A DNA stretch of 64,000 nucleotides from Streptomyces sp. GSL17-111. GTDB lineage: Bacteria > Actinomycetota > Actinomycetes > Streptomycetales > Streptomycetaceae. The DNA lies in the NCBI RefSeq assembly GCF_037911585.1, contig NZ_JBAJNS010000001.1, forward strand, positions 2,107,001 to 2,171,000, given 5' to 3'. Under the pieces are notes generated by a model. It saw nothing but the letters and a program-made list of their open reading frames with translations, searched no databases and was not told the DNA's origin. The stretch's first letter is position 1. Every line of letters starts with the position of its first letter. This document shows, piece after piece, positions 57,014 through 64,000 of this stretch. The translations under genes were made by a program, and so were the position numbers.

Positions 57014-58594
57014 TCACTCCCACTCGATCGTGCCCGGCGGCTTGCTCGTCACGTCCAGCACGACGCGGTTCACGTCCGGCACCTCGTTGGTGATGCGCGT
57101 GGAGATCCGGGCCAGGACGTCGTAGGGCAGCCGGGACCAGTCCGCCGTCATGGCGTCCTCCGAGGAGACCGGCCGCAGCACGACCGGGTGACCGTAGGAC
57201 CGGCCGTCGCCCTGCACGCCCACCGACCGCACGTCGGCGAGCAGCACGACGGGGCACTGCCAGATCTCGCGGTCGAGCCCGGCGGCCGTCAGCTCCTCGC
57301 GGGCGATGGCGTCCGCCGCGCGCAGCAGGTCAAGCCGCTCCTTCGTCACCTCGCCGACGATGCGGATGCCCAGCCCCGGGCCGGGGAACGGCTGCCGCTG
57401 GACGATCTCCTCCGGCAGGCCCAGCTCCTGGCCCACCATGCGGACCTCGTCCTTGAAGAGCTGCCGCAGCGGCTCGACGAGTTCGAACTCCAGGTCCTCC
57501 GGCAGCCCGCCGACGTTGTGGTGCGACTTGATGTTCGCCGTGCCGGTGCCGCCGCCCGACTCGACGATGTCCGGGTAGAGCGTGCCCTGCACCAGGAAGG
57601 CGACCTCCGCGCCCTCCTCACCGGCCTCCGCGACCAGCTCTGCCTGCGCCTGCTCGAAGACGCGGATGAACTCCCGGCCGATGATCTTCCGCTTCTGCTC
57701 CGGGTCGCTGACGCCGGCCAGGGCGTCCAGGAAGCGCTTCTCCGCGTCCACGACCTTCAGCTGCACGCCCGTCGCGGCGACGAAGTCCTTCTCCACCTGC
57801 TCCGTCTCGCCCTGCCGCATCAGGCCGTGGTCGACGTACACGCAGGTCAGCTGGTCGCCGATGGCCCGCTGGACCAGTGCCGCCGCGACCGCCGAGTCCA
57901 CCCCGCCGGACAGGCCGCAGATGGCGCGCTTCTCCCCGACCTGCGCGCGGATCGCGGCGACCTGCTCCTCGACGATGCTCCCCGCCGTCCAGCTCGGCGC
58001 CAGACCCGCGCCCCGGTACAGGAAGTGCTCCAGCACCTGCTGCCCGTGGGTGGAGTGCATCACCTCGGGGTGGTACTGGACGCCGTACAGCTTCCGCTCG
58101 TCGTTCTCGAACGCGGCGACGGGGACGACGTCGGTGGAGGCCGTCACCGTGAAGCCCTCGGGGGCCGCCGAGCAGGCGTCACCGTGGGACATCCACACGC
58201 TCTGGTCGACCGGCGTGCCCTCGAAGAGCGTGGAGCCCGGCTTCGTCACGGCCAGCGGCGTCCGTCCGTACTCCCGCGCGCCCGTGTTGTCCACCTGTCC
58301 GCCCAGCAGCTCGGCCATCAGCTGGAAGCCGTAGCACATGCCGAAGACCGGCACCCCGGCCTCGAACAGCGCCGGATCGAGCCGGGGCGCGCCCTCCGCG
58401 TAGACCGAGGAGGGGCCGCCGGAGAGGATGATCGCCTTCGGGTCCTTCGCGAGCATCTCGTCCACCGGCATCGTCGAGGGGACGACCTCGCTGTAGACGC
58501 GGGCCTCGCGGACACGGCGGGCGATGAGCTGGGCGTACTGCGCGCCGAAGTCGACGACGAGGACGACGTCCGGCGGAGTGGGCACTGATGCCAC
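57014..58594 (-). CDS. guaA: GMP synthase (glutamine-hydrolysing)
   Basis: Converts XMP to GMP. The 526-residue protein has the class I glutamine amidotransferase domain first ([19 protein letters not shown], catalytic Cys in GMCYGFQ, HPEV) and the ATP-pyrophosphatase domain ([23 protein letters not shown]), then the dimerisation domain ending in [11 protein letters not shown] at 58594 is chosen from the protein start; GTG at 58585 is possible. The frame open to 59116 is a shadow. Single gene diverging from the chorismate mutase leader. Confidence 0.96.
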   Translation of the reverse strand: MASVPTPPDVVLVVDFGAQYAQLIARRVREARVYSEVVPSTMPVDEMLAKDPKAIILSGGPSSVYAEGAPRLDPALFEAGVPVFGMCYGFQLMAELLGGQVDNTGAREYGRTPLAVTKPGSTLFEGTPVDQSVWMSHGDACSAAPEGFTVTASTDVVPVAAFENDERKLYGVQYHPEVMHSTHGQQVLEHFLYRGAGLAPSWTAGSIVEEQVAAIRAQVGEKRAICGLSGGVDSAVAAALVQRAIGDQLTCVYVDHGLMRQGETEQVEKDFVAATGVQLKVVDAEKRFLDALAGVSDPEQKRKIIGREFIRVFEQAQAELVAEAGEEGAEVAFLVQGTLYPDIVESGGGTGTANIKSHHNVGGLPEDLEFELVEPLRQLFKDEVRMVGQELGLPEEIVQRQPFPGPGLGIRIVGEVTKERLDLLRAADAIAREELTAAGLDREIWQCPVVLLADVRSVGVQGDGRSYGHPVVLRPVSSEDAMTADWSRLPYDVLARISTRITNEVPDVNRVVLDVTSKPPGTIEWE

Positions 58595-58687
58595 GAGACG
58601 GCCTTTCGGCGGTGGAGCGGGAGGATGGTGCCGCCATTCTACCGACGGGCGCCCCCGCCTCCTTCCGGCTGATGGCATACTGTCCGC

Positions 58688-58768
58688 ATGCTCACGCACA
58701 CGACCACGTGGTTTACCTATGGCACCGGCCCGGCCGGCTGCCGTCAGGTCCACTGTCGTCGCGCGTAA
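58688..58768 (+). CDS. aromatic leader peptide of the chorismate mutase attenuator
   Basis: A 26-codon frame from ATG at 58688 to TAA at 58766: [14 protein letters not shown] then a Cys/Arg-rich end. Trp, Phe and Tyr codons fall at 58709, 58712 and 58718, within four codons of each other. A CATACT -10-like element (58675-58680) ends 7 nt before the ATG, so the leader would be translated from a leaderless mRNA, as I recall for trp leaders in Streptomyces. It is followed by a strong hairpin and then the chorismate mutase gene. Not the product but the act of translation would matter. Confidence 0.65.
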   Translation: MLTHTTTWFTYGTGPAGCRQVHCRRA

Positions 58769-58788
58769 GCGACCACCAGACCTCTTCA

Positions 58789-58820
58789 GGCGCCCCGGGC
58801 CGATCACGGCCCGGGGCGCC
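58789..58820 (+). terminator. attenuator hairpin before the chorismate mutase gene
   Basis: A perfect 13-bp GC inverted repeat (58789-58801 and 58808-58820) with a 6-nt loop, 20 nt after the leader stop codon. Upstream segments could form a competing fold: GTCGC/GCGAC at 58758-58773 spans the leader stop, and AGGTC (58746-58750) pairs with GACCT (58779-58783). Confidence 0.65.
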
Positions 58821-58886
58821 GGTGTTCGCGCCACGTTCCCCGGGCCGGCCGACGGACCGGGGCTCCGCACCACCCAAGGAGCCCCC

Positions 58887-59150
58887 GTGAGCACCACCGC
58901 AGCCACCCCCGAAGCCCGCATCGCCGCCGCCCGCGCCCGGATCGACGAACTGGACGCCGAGATCATCGGCCTCGTCCGCGCCCGCATGGCCGTCTCCGCC
59001 ACCGTCCAGGAGGCCCGCCTCGCGGCGGGCGGGCGCCGCGTCCACCTCTCGCGCGAGATGGAGATCCTCAGCCGCTTCCGCGCGGAGCTCGGCGGCCACG
59101 GCACCACGCTCGCCATGACCCTGCTCGAACTCTCCCGGGGCCGCGTCTGA
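58887..59150 (+). CDS. chorismate mutase (AroQ type)
   Basis: Rearranges chorismate to prephenate, the branch point to Phe and Tyr. The 87-residue protein is a single AroQ helical domain: [28 protein letters not shown] contains the conserved R..ID..D..ii.Li..R pattern, followed by the lysine/arginine-type R...a.....l...E. Short mutases of this size are usual in actinomycetes. GTG at 58887 has AAGGAG 6 nt upstream. Expression is probably controlled by the leader peptide and hairpin at 58688-58820. Confidence 0.88.
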   Translation: MSTTAATPEARIAAARARIDELDAEIIGLVRARMAVSATVQEARLAAGGRRVHLSREMEILSRFRAELGGHGTTLAMTLLELSRGRV

Positions 59151-59369
59151 CGGTCGCCCCACCTCTGCCGTCACCCGTACGGTGCGTGACCCGGGCCGCC
59201 GGCCCTTCGTTGTCCGAGGTGTCCCCGATGCCGCCGGGCGCCCGGCGGCCCGTGGGACGGCCCACCGGAGCGTGAGGCGTGCCCGCCCTGCAGAAGGCGG
59301 CCCGCCGTGGGACCGCGCTCCGGGCAGGTGACCGGACGGCAGGGGACAGCAGCCCGGTCACTCCTCCAG

Positions 59370-59401
59370 CGGTCGGTCCCCGGCCCCCCGGGGACCGACC
59401 G
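59370..59401 (+). terminator. strong stem-loop upstream of a secreted-protein gene
   Basis: A perfect 14-bp inverted repeat (59370-59383 and 59388-59401) with a 4-nt loop. It ends 45 nt before the ATG at 59447. It may end chorismate mutase transcription or sit in the 5' leader of the next gene. The remaining gap from 59151 shows nothing else. Confidence 0.6.
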
Positions 59402-59446
59402 CCTTGGGCGCCCCGATGGCTTGTGACGGAGAGGACAAAAGAACTC

Positions 59447-60007
59447 ATGAGGATTTCCCCGCAGGGCCGGTTCGCGGCGCTGTCGATGTGTGCTGCGGCC
59501 GCGCTGGCGCCCGCGGCGGAGGCCGTGGCCGACGGCCGGGACGTCCCGGTGCCGGTCGACGTTCCCCTGGAGTCCGTAGAGGAAACGCTTCCGCTGGACG
59601 CCCCGACGGTCTTCGCGACCGTCCCGTCCTCCCCGATCACCCCGCCGGAAACCCCGCAGATCATGCAGGGCGACCGGATCTCGGTCCCCGTGGTCCCCTC
59701 ACTCGGCGCCGTCCTCGACACCCCGGGCCTGTTCGCCGAGGCCCCCGTGCCCGGCCTCGACGGCACCGCGGCCCAACTGACCACGACCTCCGAGACGATG
59801 GACGCCGCCGCCCCGTCGCTCACCGTCGACCTGCCGCTGACCAACCCCGGTGCCGAGCCCTCCGGCCTGCCGCGCCTGACGGCCCCCGACGCCCGTCTCG
59901 GCACGCCCACCCTCCAGGGCGAGCGCACCGCCCTCCTCGACGTCGTCAGCGCCGACGGCGAGTCCCGGCTGCCCGACGCGCTCGGTCAGGTCACCGGCCT
60001 GCTCTGA
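59447..60007 (+). CDS. secreted protein of unknown function
   Basis: A 186-residue protein with a signal peptide (MRISPQGRFAALSMCAAAALAPAAEAVA; likely cleaved after AEAVA). The mature part is acidic, Pro/Thr/Leu-rich, with no membrane helix and no family I recognise (PVDVPLESVEETLPLDAPTV, PVVPSLGAVLDTPGL). ATG at 59447 has GGAGAGGA ~11 nt upstream; the frame reaches 59279 but that stretch includes the hairpin. Its last 17 bp overlap the end of the convergent MerR gene. Confidence 0.72.
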   Translation: MRISPQGRFAALSMCAAAALAPAAEAVADGRDVPVPVDVPLESVEETLPLDAPTVFATVPSSPITPPETPQIMQGDRISVPVVPSLGAVLDTPGLFAEAPVPGLDGTAAQLTTTSETMDAAAPSLTVDLPLTNPGAEPSGLPRLTAPDARLGTPTLQGERTALLDVVSADGESRLPDALGQVTGLL

Positions 60008-60434
60008 CGGTTCCCCGCGCGGCCGGCCCGACGACCGGCGTCGGCTCCGGCCGACCGGCCCGCCCCGTCCGCTCCTGCCGCTCGCGGGCCCGCAGCGGGC
60101 AGCCGGTGCCGACGCGGGTCGCGAGTTCGGCGCGCAGGGCGTTCAGCTCGGCCACGCGCGCGTCGATGAGGTGGATCTTCTCCTCCAGCAGTGCCGACAG
60201 CGCCTCGGCCTCGTCCGGTGCGTCGCGCAACTCCTCGCCCGTCCGCGCGATCTCGGCCAGCGAGAAGCCGAGGGACTGCGCCGTCCGGACGTAGTGCAAC
60301 CAGGTCTCCGCCTCCGGCGGGAAGTCGCGATAGCCGTTCGGCAGCCGACTGCTCGAGACGAGGCCGGTCTTCTCGTAGAAGCGGACGGTGTCCTTGGTCA
60401 GGCCCGTCCGCGCGGCCAACTCGCCGATGCGCAT
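59991..60434 (-). CDS. MerR-family transcriptional regulator
   Basis: A 147-residue regulator with an N-terminal winged helix (MRIGELAARTGLTKDTVRFYEKTGLV), a middle LGFSLAEIARTGEEL region and a dimerisation coiled coil (~80-112). Only one cysteine (GTGCPLR) is seen in the effector region, so a metal-binding role is not obvious. ATG at 60434 has GAGGGGGAG upstream. It diverges from a membrane protein gene across a MerR-type promoter and its end overlaps the secreted-protein gene by 17 bp. Confidence 0.88.
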   Translation of the reverse strand: MRIGELAARTGLTKDTVRFYEKTGLVSSSRLPNGYRDFPPEAETWLHYVRTAQSLGFSLAEIARTGEELRDAPDEAEALSALLEEKIHLIDARVAELNALRAELATRVGTGCPLRARERQERTGRAGRPEPTPVVGPAARGTVRAGR

Positions 60435-60464
60435 GACTCCCCCTCGGTGGCAGCCCTCGGTGGC

Positions 60465-60496
60465 TTGACCTTGGAGCGTACTCCACTGTTTAGCGT
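60465..60496 (+). promoter_or_regulatory. MerR-type promoter with stretched spacer
   Basis: TTGACC (60465-60470) and TAGCGT (60491-60496) are separated by 20 nt instead of 17-18. The spacer holds the inverted repeat TGGAG-CGTA-CTCCA (60472-60485). A long spacer with a central dyad is the hallmark of MerR-activated promoters. Confidence 0.6.
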
Positions 60497-60532
60497 CAGG
60501 CATCACTGATCCGAGACCGTCAGGAGCCTGGC

Positions 60533-61009
60533 ATGTCTTCCCCCGAAGCCTCCCCGAAGACCCTCCTCAAGGACCCCACCGCCCCCTCCTACCTGCGCGC
60601 CGTCCGCGCCAGCGCCTGGTACGACCTCCTCGTCACGGCGGGTTTCGCCACGCCCTGGACGTACGCGCTGATCCACGAGCTCATCTCCTCGGCGGGTGAG
60701 GCGTGGGGCGTCGGCGGGTTCCCCCCGATCGATCCCGTCCAGACGCTCTACGCGAACCTCATGGGGTCGGTGGTCGTCGTCTGGGCGCTGCTGCGCATCG
60801 TCCGACCGCTGCCCCTGCACGGGCTGTTCGACGGTGTCGCCCGCGCGCTGTTCGCCACCTGGCAGGCGTACGCCCTCGGTCACGGCGCCACCGGCGTGCT
60901 GTGGATCTTCTTCGTCGTGGAGGTCGCCTTCGGCCTCGTCCAGCTGGCCCCGTGGCTGCGCACCCGCGTCGGCCTGAAGGACGCGACCGGCGCCCGTCAC
61001 CCCGCGTGA
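60533..61009 (+). CDS. membrane protein, probable MerR target
   Basis: A 158-residue protein with about four hydrophobic helices (WYDLLVTAGFATPWTYALIHEL, ANLMGSVVVVWALLRIV, GVLWIFFVVEVAFGLVQLA). No family recognised and no catalytic motif seen. The divergent MerR gene and the MerR-type promoter in between suggest that this regulator activates it. ATG at 60533 follows CAGGAG ~7 nt upstream. Confidence 0.75.
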   Translation: MSSPEASPKTLLKDPTAPSYLRAVRASAWYDLLVTAGFATPWTYALIHELISSAGEAWGVGGFPPIDPVQTLYANLMGSVVVVWALLRIVRPLPLHGLFDGVARALFATWQAYALGHGATGVLWIFFVVEVAFGLVQLAPWLRTRVGLKDATGARHPA

Positions 61010-61317
61010 CGACGGATCTCGCGAACGTCGCAGGTCAAGGGTTGTACGGGAGTTGATCACGGTCCGGCATCGACTCCACGGTGCCGCACTGTGACATGCC
61101 CCACAAGGAAAAGCGCGGAGCGAGGGCAACTGCACCGGACTGTCGGATTTGCCGGTCGACGGGCGGCTCGGCGGCGTCCCAGCCGGTGAAAACTACGGCT
61201 GACACGGCGTTTATCCCCGCTTTACTGTCGACCTGCCGAAGCCGCGCGGAGTCCTGTCTCCGGCGCGCCGGCCCACCTTCAGCGCTTCTTTGCGACACGA
61301 CCACGAAGAGGTCATTC
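61010..61317. other. intergenic region upstream of the LAQTG surface protein gene
   Basis: A 308-bp stretch with lower GC than its neighbours (for example AAGGAAAAGCGCGGAGCG and GGTGAAAACTACGGCTGACACGG). The frame of the next gene is open back to 61081 but shows no ribosome-binding site or signal sequence there. The AT-richer part around 61185-61235 is the likely promoter zone. No specific element recognised. Confidence 0.4.
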
Positions 61318-62430
61318 ATGCGTATTCGCCGTGCAGTCGCGGCTGCCGCCGCCACGGCCGTCATCGCCCCCGCCGCGCTCCTCGCGGCCCCCGCCGCGTA
61401 CGCGGACGAGAACCCGGGCACGGAGTCCACCCAGACGGAGCCGAAGCCGGGCGAGGAGGAGGCTCCGAAGGAGGAGACCCCCGCCGAGGAGACCACGGAC
61501 GAGGAGAAGACCTCCGAGGACGAGACCTCCACCGAGGACACCACCGACGACGAGAAGACCTCTGAGGGCAAGACCGAGGGGGAGAACGACTCCGAGGGCA
61601 AGACCGACGAGGAGACCTCCCCCGAGGACGGGACCGACGAGGAGGAGTCCGAGGAGGACGGGACCGACGAGGAGAAGCCCGAGGGCGAGAAGCCGGGCGA
61701 GGACGAGGAGTCCGAGGAGGAGGAGACCGAGGAGCCGGTGACCGAGGAGTGCCTCGTCACCGACTCCGACGACGACCTCGTCTCGACGATCAACGGTCTG
61801 CCCGAGCAGGTGGCGGCCGGCGCCGGCTGGCAGAACTTCTCCCTCACCATCGAGAACAACACCGGTGAGAAGAAGGACTTCGCCCAGGCCCACGTCTACA
61901 CCTGGGCCTTCACCGAGGACGGCGGTGACGAGAGCGAGCACATCAGCCTCCAGGTGAAGAACATCCACGGCACCTGGGTCGACGTCGACACGGACTGGTC
62001 CTCGGACCAGTACGGCTTCGTCGGCAACGGCTCGCTCGACGCCGGGCAGTCCTCCACGCTCCAGCTGCGCCTCAGCGTGGACGAGCAGGCCCCGGCCTCG
62101 CTCGGTGTCGCCCTCGGCTACGCGTTCTACCTGAACGACGACGGTGAGACCTGCACCGACAGCGTCAGCGAGGACTACTACTTCGAGATCATCGCGGCGG
62201 GCAAGAAGCCGAACGGCAACGACGCCAAGCCGCAGGGTGGCAAGACGGAGCTGCCGGCCAAGCCGGACAGCAAGCCGGACGCCGACCTGAAGATCGAGGG
62301 CGAGCTCGCCCAGACCGGTTCGGACTCGAACCTGCCGATGTTCGCGCTCGCGGGCGCGGCGGCCGTCGCGCTGGGCGCCGGCGCCATGTTCGTCGTCCGC
62401 CGCCGCAAGGGCGCCGACGCCACCGCCTGA
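61318..62430 (+). CDS. sortase-anchored surface protein (LAQTG) with acidic stalk
   Basis: A 370-residue protein: signal peptide ending PAAYADE, an extremely acidic Glu/Thr/Asp-rich stretch (~30-140), a globular domain (~140-300) with one cysteine pair (EECLVT, ETCTDS), a Lys/Pro linker, the sorting signal LAQTG at residues 330-334, a membrane helix and RRRKG tail. LAxTG is the known substrate motif of class E sortases in Streptomyces, so it should be covalently linked to peptidoglycan. GAAGAGG lies 5 nt before ATG at 61318. The role of the domain is unknown. Confidence 0.88.
   Translation: MRIRRAVAAAAATAVIAPAALLAAPAAYADENPGTESTQTEPKPGEEEAPKEETPAEETTDEEKTSEDETSTEDTTDDEKTSEGKTEGENDSEGKTDEETSPEDGTDEEESEEDGTDEEKPEGEKPGEDEESEEEETEEPVTEECLVTDSDDDLVSTINGLPEQVAAGAGWQNFSLTIENNTGEKKDFAQAHVYTWAFTEDGGDESEHISLQVKNIHGTWVDVDTDWSSDQYGFVGNGSLDAGQSSTLQLRLSVDEQAPASLGVALGYAFYLNDDGETCTDSVSEDYYFEIIAAGKKPNGNDAKPQGGKTELPAKPDSKPDADLKIEGELAQTGSDSNLPMFALAGAAAVALGAGAMFVVRRRKGADATA
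61432..61743 (+). repeat. low-complexity acidic coding repeat
   Basis: Degenerate repeats of GAGGAG/GACGAG-type codons encode tandem units such as TDEEKTSE, TDDEKTSE and GTDEEESEEDGTDEE. The region is part of the surface protein stalk and is likely prone to length change. Confidence 0.7.
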
Positions 62431-62472
62431 CGCGAGTGATGAGCGCTGAGCGGTCGTAGCTCCGCGCGTACG

Positions 62473-62512
62473 CCGAAGGACCCGGTCTCCACGCGGAGGC
62501 CGGGTCCTTCGG
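62473..62512. terminator. terminator between the surface protein and GMC oxidoreductase genes
   Basis: An 18-bp inverted repeat with one G-U pair (62473-62490 and 62495-62512) and a 4-nt loop, between convergent genes. Confidence 0.88.
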
Positions 62513-62539
62513 CTGTGGGGGGGGCGGGCGGGGCGGGGG

Positions 62540-64000
62540 TCAGGACGTCTTCGGCGGCACCGACGGGACGGGGAGCACCGGCAGGCGCAGGGCGCCGAAG
62601 GCGGAGTCGGGGACGGCGGGGGCCTTGGGGGCGACGGGGGTGAGGCGGACGTAGGGGGCGCCCTGCTCCGGGCGCGGGTCGGCCTCGCCCTTGTTGGGCC
62701 ACAGCGACATGGCCCGTTCGGCCTGGGCGGTGATCGTCAACGACGGGTTGACGCCCAGGTTGGCGGAGACGGCGGAGCCGTCCACGACGGAGATGCCGGG
62801 GTGGCCGTAGAGGCGGTGGTAGGGGTCGATGACGCCCTGGTCGGCGTCGGCCCCGATGGGGCAGCCGCCGAGGAAGTGGGCGGTCAGCGGCGTCCCCATG
62901 ACCTCGCCGACGTTCGTCCCGGCGAAGCCGTTGATCTCGTCGGCGAGGATGCGGCACGCCTCCGCGCCCTCGGGGATGTGCAGCGGGTTGGGCGCGCCGT
63001 GGCCCTGCTTGGCCGTCAGCAGGCCCTTGCCCAGGCCCTTCTCCTTGCGGTAGGTGGTCAGGGAGTTGTCGAGCGTCTGCATGACGAGACCGATGATGAC
63101 GCGTTCGGACCACTTGTAGTTCGACAGCGAGCGGAGGCCCTGCGCGGGGTGCAGCAGGTACGTCAGGAGGTGCCCCAGCACACGCGGCAGCCTGGAGTGG
63201 TGGCGGACGGCGAGCGTCGTCATGAAGCCCATGGCGTTGGAGCCCTTGCCGTAGCGGACGGGCTCGATGTGCGTCGTCTCGTTCGGGTGGATCGAGGAGG
63301 TGATGGCGACGCCACGGGTGAAGTCGAGCTCGGCGTCCTTGCCCCACTTCCGGCGGTAGCGCGTGCGGGCCGTCTGGGCGCCGACGAGCCCCTCGGAGTT
63401 GGTGCGGGTCAGCTCGCCGAGGCGTCCGGACAGCCGCGGCAGCAGGCCCTCGTCGCGCATGCGGTGCAGGAGCGTCTGGGTGCCGTACGTCCCGGCGGCG
63501 ACGACGACGTGGCGGGCCCGCAGGACGCGCGGCTTCCCCTTGCGCCGCCGGCCGGTGCGGACGACGGAGACGGCGAGGCCGTCGCCGTCCTCGGTCACGG
63601 CGGTCACGGACGTCATGGGGTGGACGACGGCCCCCGCCTTCTCGGCGAGGTAGAGGTAGTTCTCGTTGAGCGTGTTCTTCGCGCCGTGCCGGCAGCCCGT
63701 CATGCACTCGCCGCACTCGGAGCACGCCCGGCGCTCGGGGCCCACGCCGCCGAAGTAGGGGTCGGGCACGGTGGCGCCGGGGGCGGCCTTCGCCGTGCCG
63801 TCGGCGTCCTGCCCGTCGCCGAAGAAGACGCCGACGGGCGCCATGTGGAAGGTGTCGCCGCAGCCCATCCGCTCGGCCGCCGCCTTGAGGTGGGCGTCGG
63901 ACGGCGTCATGGTGGGGTTGAGCCGGACGCCGAGCATGCGCTGGGCCTGGTCGTAGTACGGCTTCAACTCGTCCTGCCAGTCGGTGATGTGACCCCACTG
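62540..64000 (-). CDS. GMC-family oxidoreductase (5' end outside window)
   Basis: 486 residues are visible and the frame is open to the window edge, so the N-terminal FAD-binding fingerprint lies outside. The C-terminal GMC part is present: HVVVAAGTYGTQTLLHRM (signature 2-like), FLGGCPIGADADQGVIDPYHRLYGHPGISVVDGSAVSANLGVNPSLTI. It also has a cysteine cluster CSECGECMTGC followed by RHGAKNTL, which spaces like an iron-sulfur site and is known in the cholesterol-oxidase-like branch of the family. Substrate unknown. A TTG at 63967 is not the true start, since the frame continues upstream with normal sequence. Confidence 0.85.
   Translation of the reverse strand, partial: QWGHITDWQDELKPYYDQAQRMLGVRLNPTMTPSDAHLKAAAERMGCGDTFHMAPVGVFFGDGQDADGTAKAAPGATVPDPYFGGVGPERRACSECGECMTGCRHGAKNTLNENYLYLAEKAGAVVHPMTSVTAVTEDGDGLAVSVVRTGRRRKGKPRVLRARHVVVAAGTYGTQTLLHRMRDEGLLPRLSGRLGELTRTNSEGLVGAQTARTRYRRKWGKDAELDFTRGVAITSSIHPNETTHIEPVRYGKGSNAMGFMTTLAVRHHSRLPRVLGHLLTYLLHPAQGLRSLSNYKWSERVIIGLVMQTLDNSLTTYRKEKGLGKGLLTAKQGHGAPNPLHIPEGAEACRILADEINGFAGTNVGEVMGTPLTAHFLGGCPIGADADQGVIDPYHRLYGHPGISVVDGSAVSANLGVNPSLTITAQAERAMSLWPNKGEADPRPEQGAPYVRLTPVAPKAPAVPDSAFGALRLPVLPVPSVPPKTS

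Overview
The window is a chromosomal segment of a high-GC actinomycete, almost certainly a Streptomyces or a close relative. GC is very high, third codon positions are nearly all G or C, GTG starts are common, several genes look leaderless, and the gene content is typical of the Streptomyces core (folD-DUF3017, mdh, trpS, purNH, sucCD, icmB, pcrA, guaA, LAxTG surface protein, PspC two-component set). I see no insertion sequence, prophage, tRNA, rRNA or CRISPR array.

Layout. 1-6.5 kb: end of an unidentified gene, a membrane metallophosphoesterase, a D-Ala-D-Ala carboxypeptidase, a membrane protein, folD with a DUF3017 partner, and a membrane-anchored XRE regulator. 6.8-16.5 kb: mdh, a lipoprotein, then a five-gene choline/glycine-betaine operon (betB, betA, ATPase, double-length permease, binding lipoprotein). 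16.6-31.5 kb: a lipoprotein, rocD, trpS, a 2H phosphoesterase, a YihY/BrkB protein, a phospholipase D-type enzyme, purH-purN, a membrane protein, a PerM-like DUF6350 protein diverging from a sigma-like protein, then sucC-sucD. 31.7-39.6 kb: two divergent operons, MoxR ATPase - DUF5682 - VWA on the minus strand and SWIM zinc finger - DUF5691 on the plus strand. 39.6-47.9 kb: icmB, a lipase-type hydrolase, an M23 peptidase, pcrA, a DUF1707 protein, a small membrane protein and an NlpC/P60 endopeptidase. 48-50.7 kb: a large toxin with a C-terminal ADP-ribosyltransferase domain and a small downstream gene that is probably its immunity gene. 51-56.9 kb: DoxX, a PspC/LiaF-like protein diverging from a PspC-type histidine kinase and its NarL-type regulator, an orphan thioesterase II and a cold-shock-domain protein. 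57-64 kb: guaA, an attenuator-controlled chorismate mutase, a secreted protein, a MerR regulator with its target, an acidic LAQTG-anchored surface protein, and a truncated GMC oxidoreductase.

Most interesting points. (1) The MoxR/DUF5682/VWA and SWIM/DUF5691 operons diverge from a 150-bp region holding two face-to-face copies of the actinobacterial RecA-independent DNA-damage promoter (TTGTCAGTG-N8-TAnnnT), one perfect and one with a single change in the -10. This ties a gene set that looks like E. coli yehL-yehM-yehP-yehQ to the DNA-damage response. A weaker copy sits directly before pcrA. (2) A 26-codon leader peptide with clustered Trp, Phe and Tyr codons, followed by a perfect 13-bp hairpin, precedes the chorismate mutase gene and looks like aromatic amino acid attenuation. 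(3) The ADP-ribosyltransferase toxin keeps the full R / STS / ExE catalytic signature.
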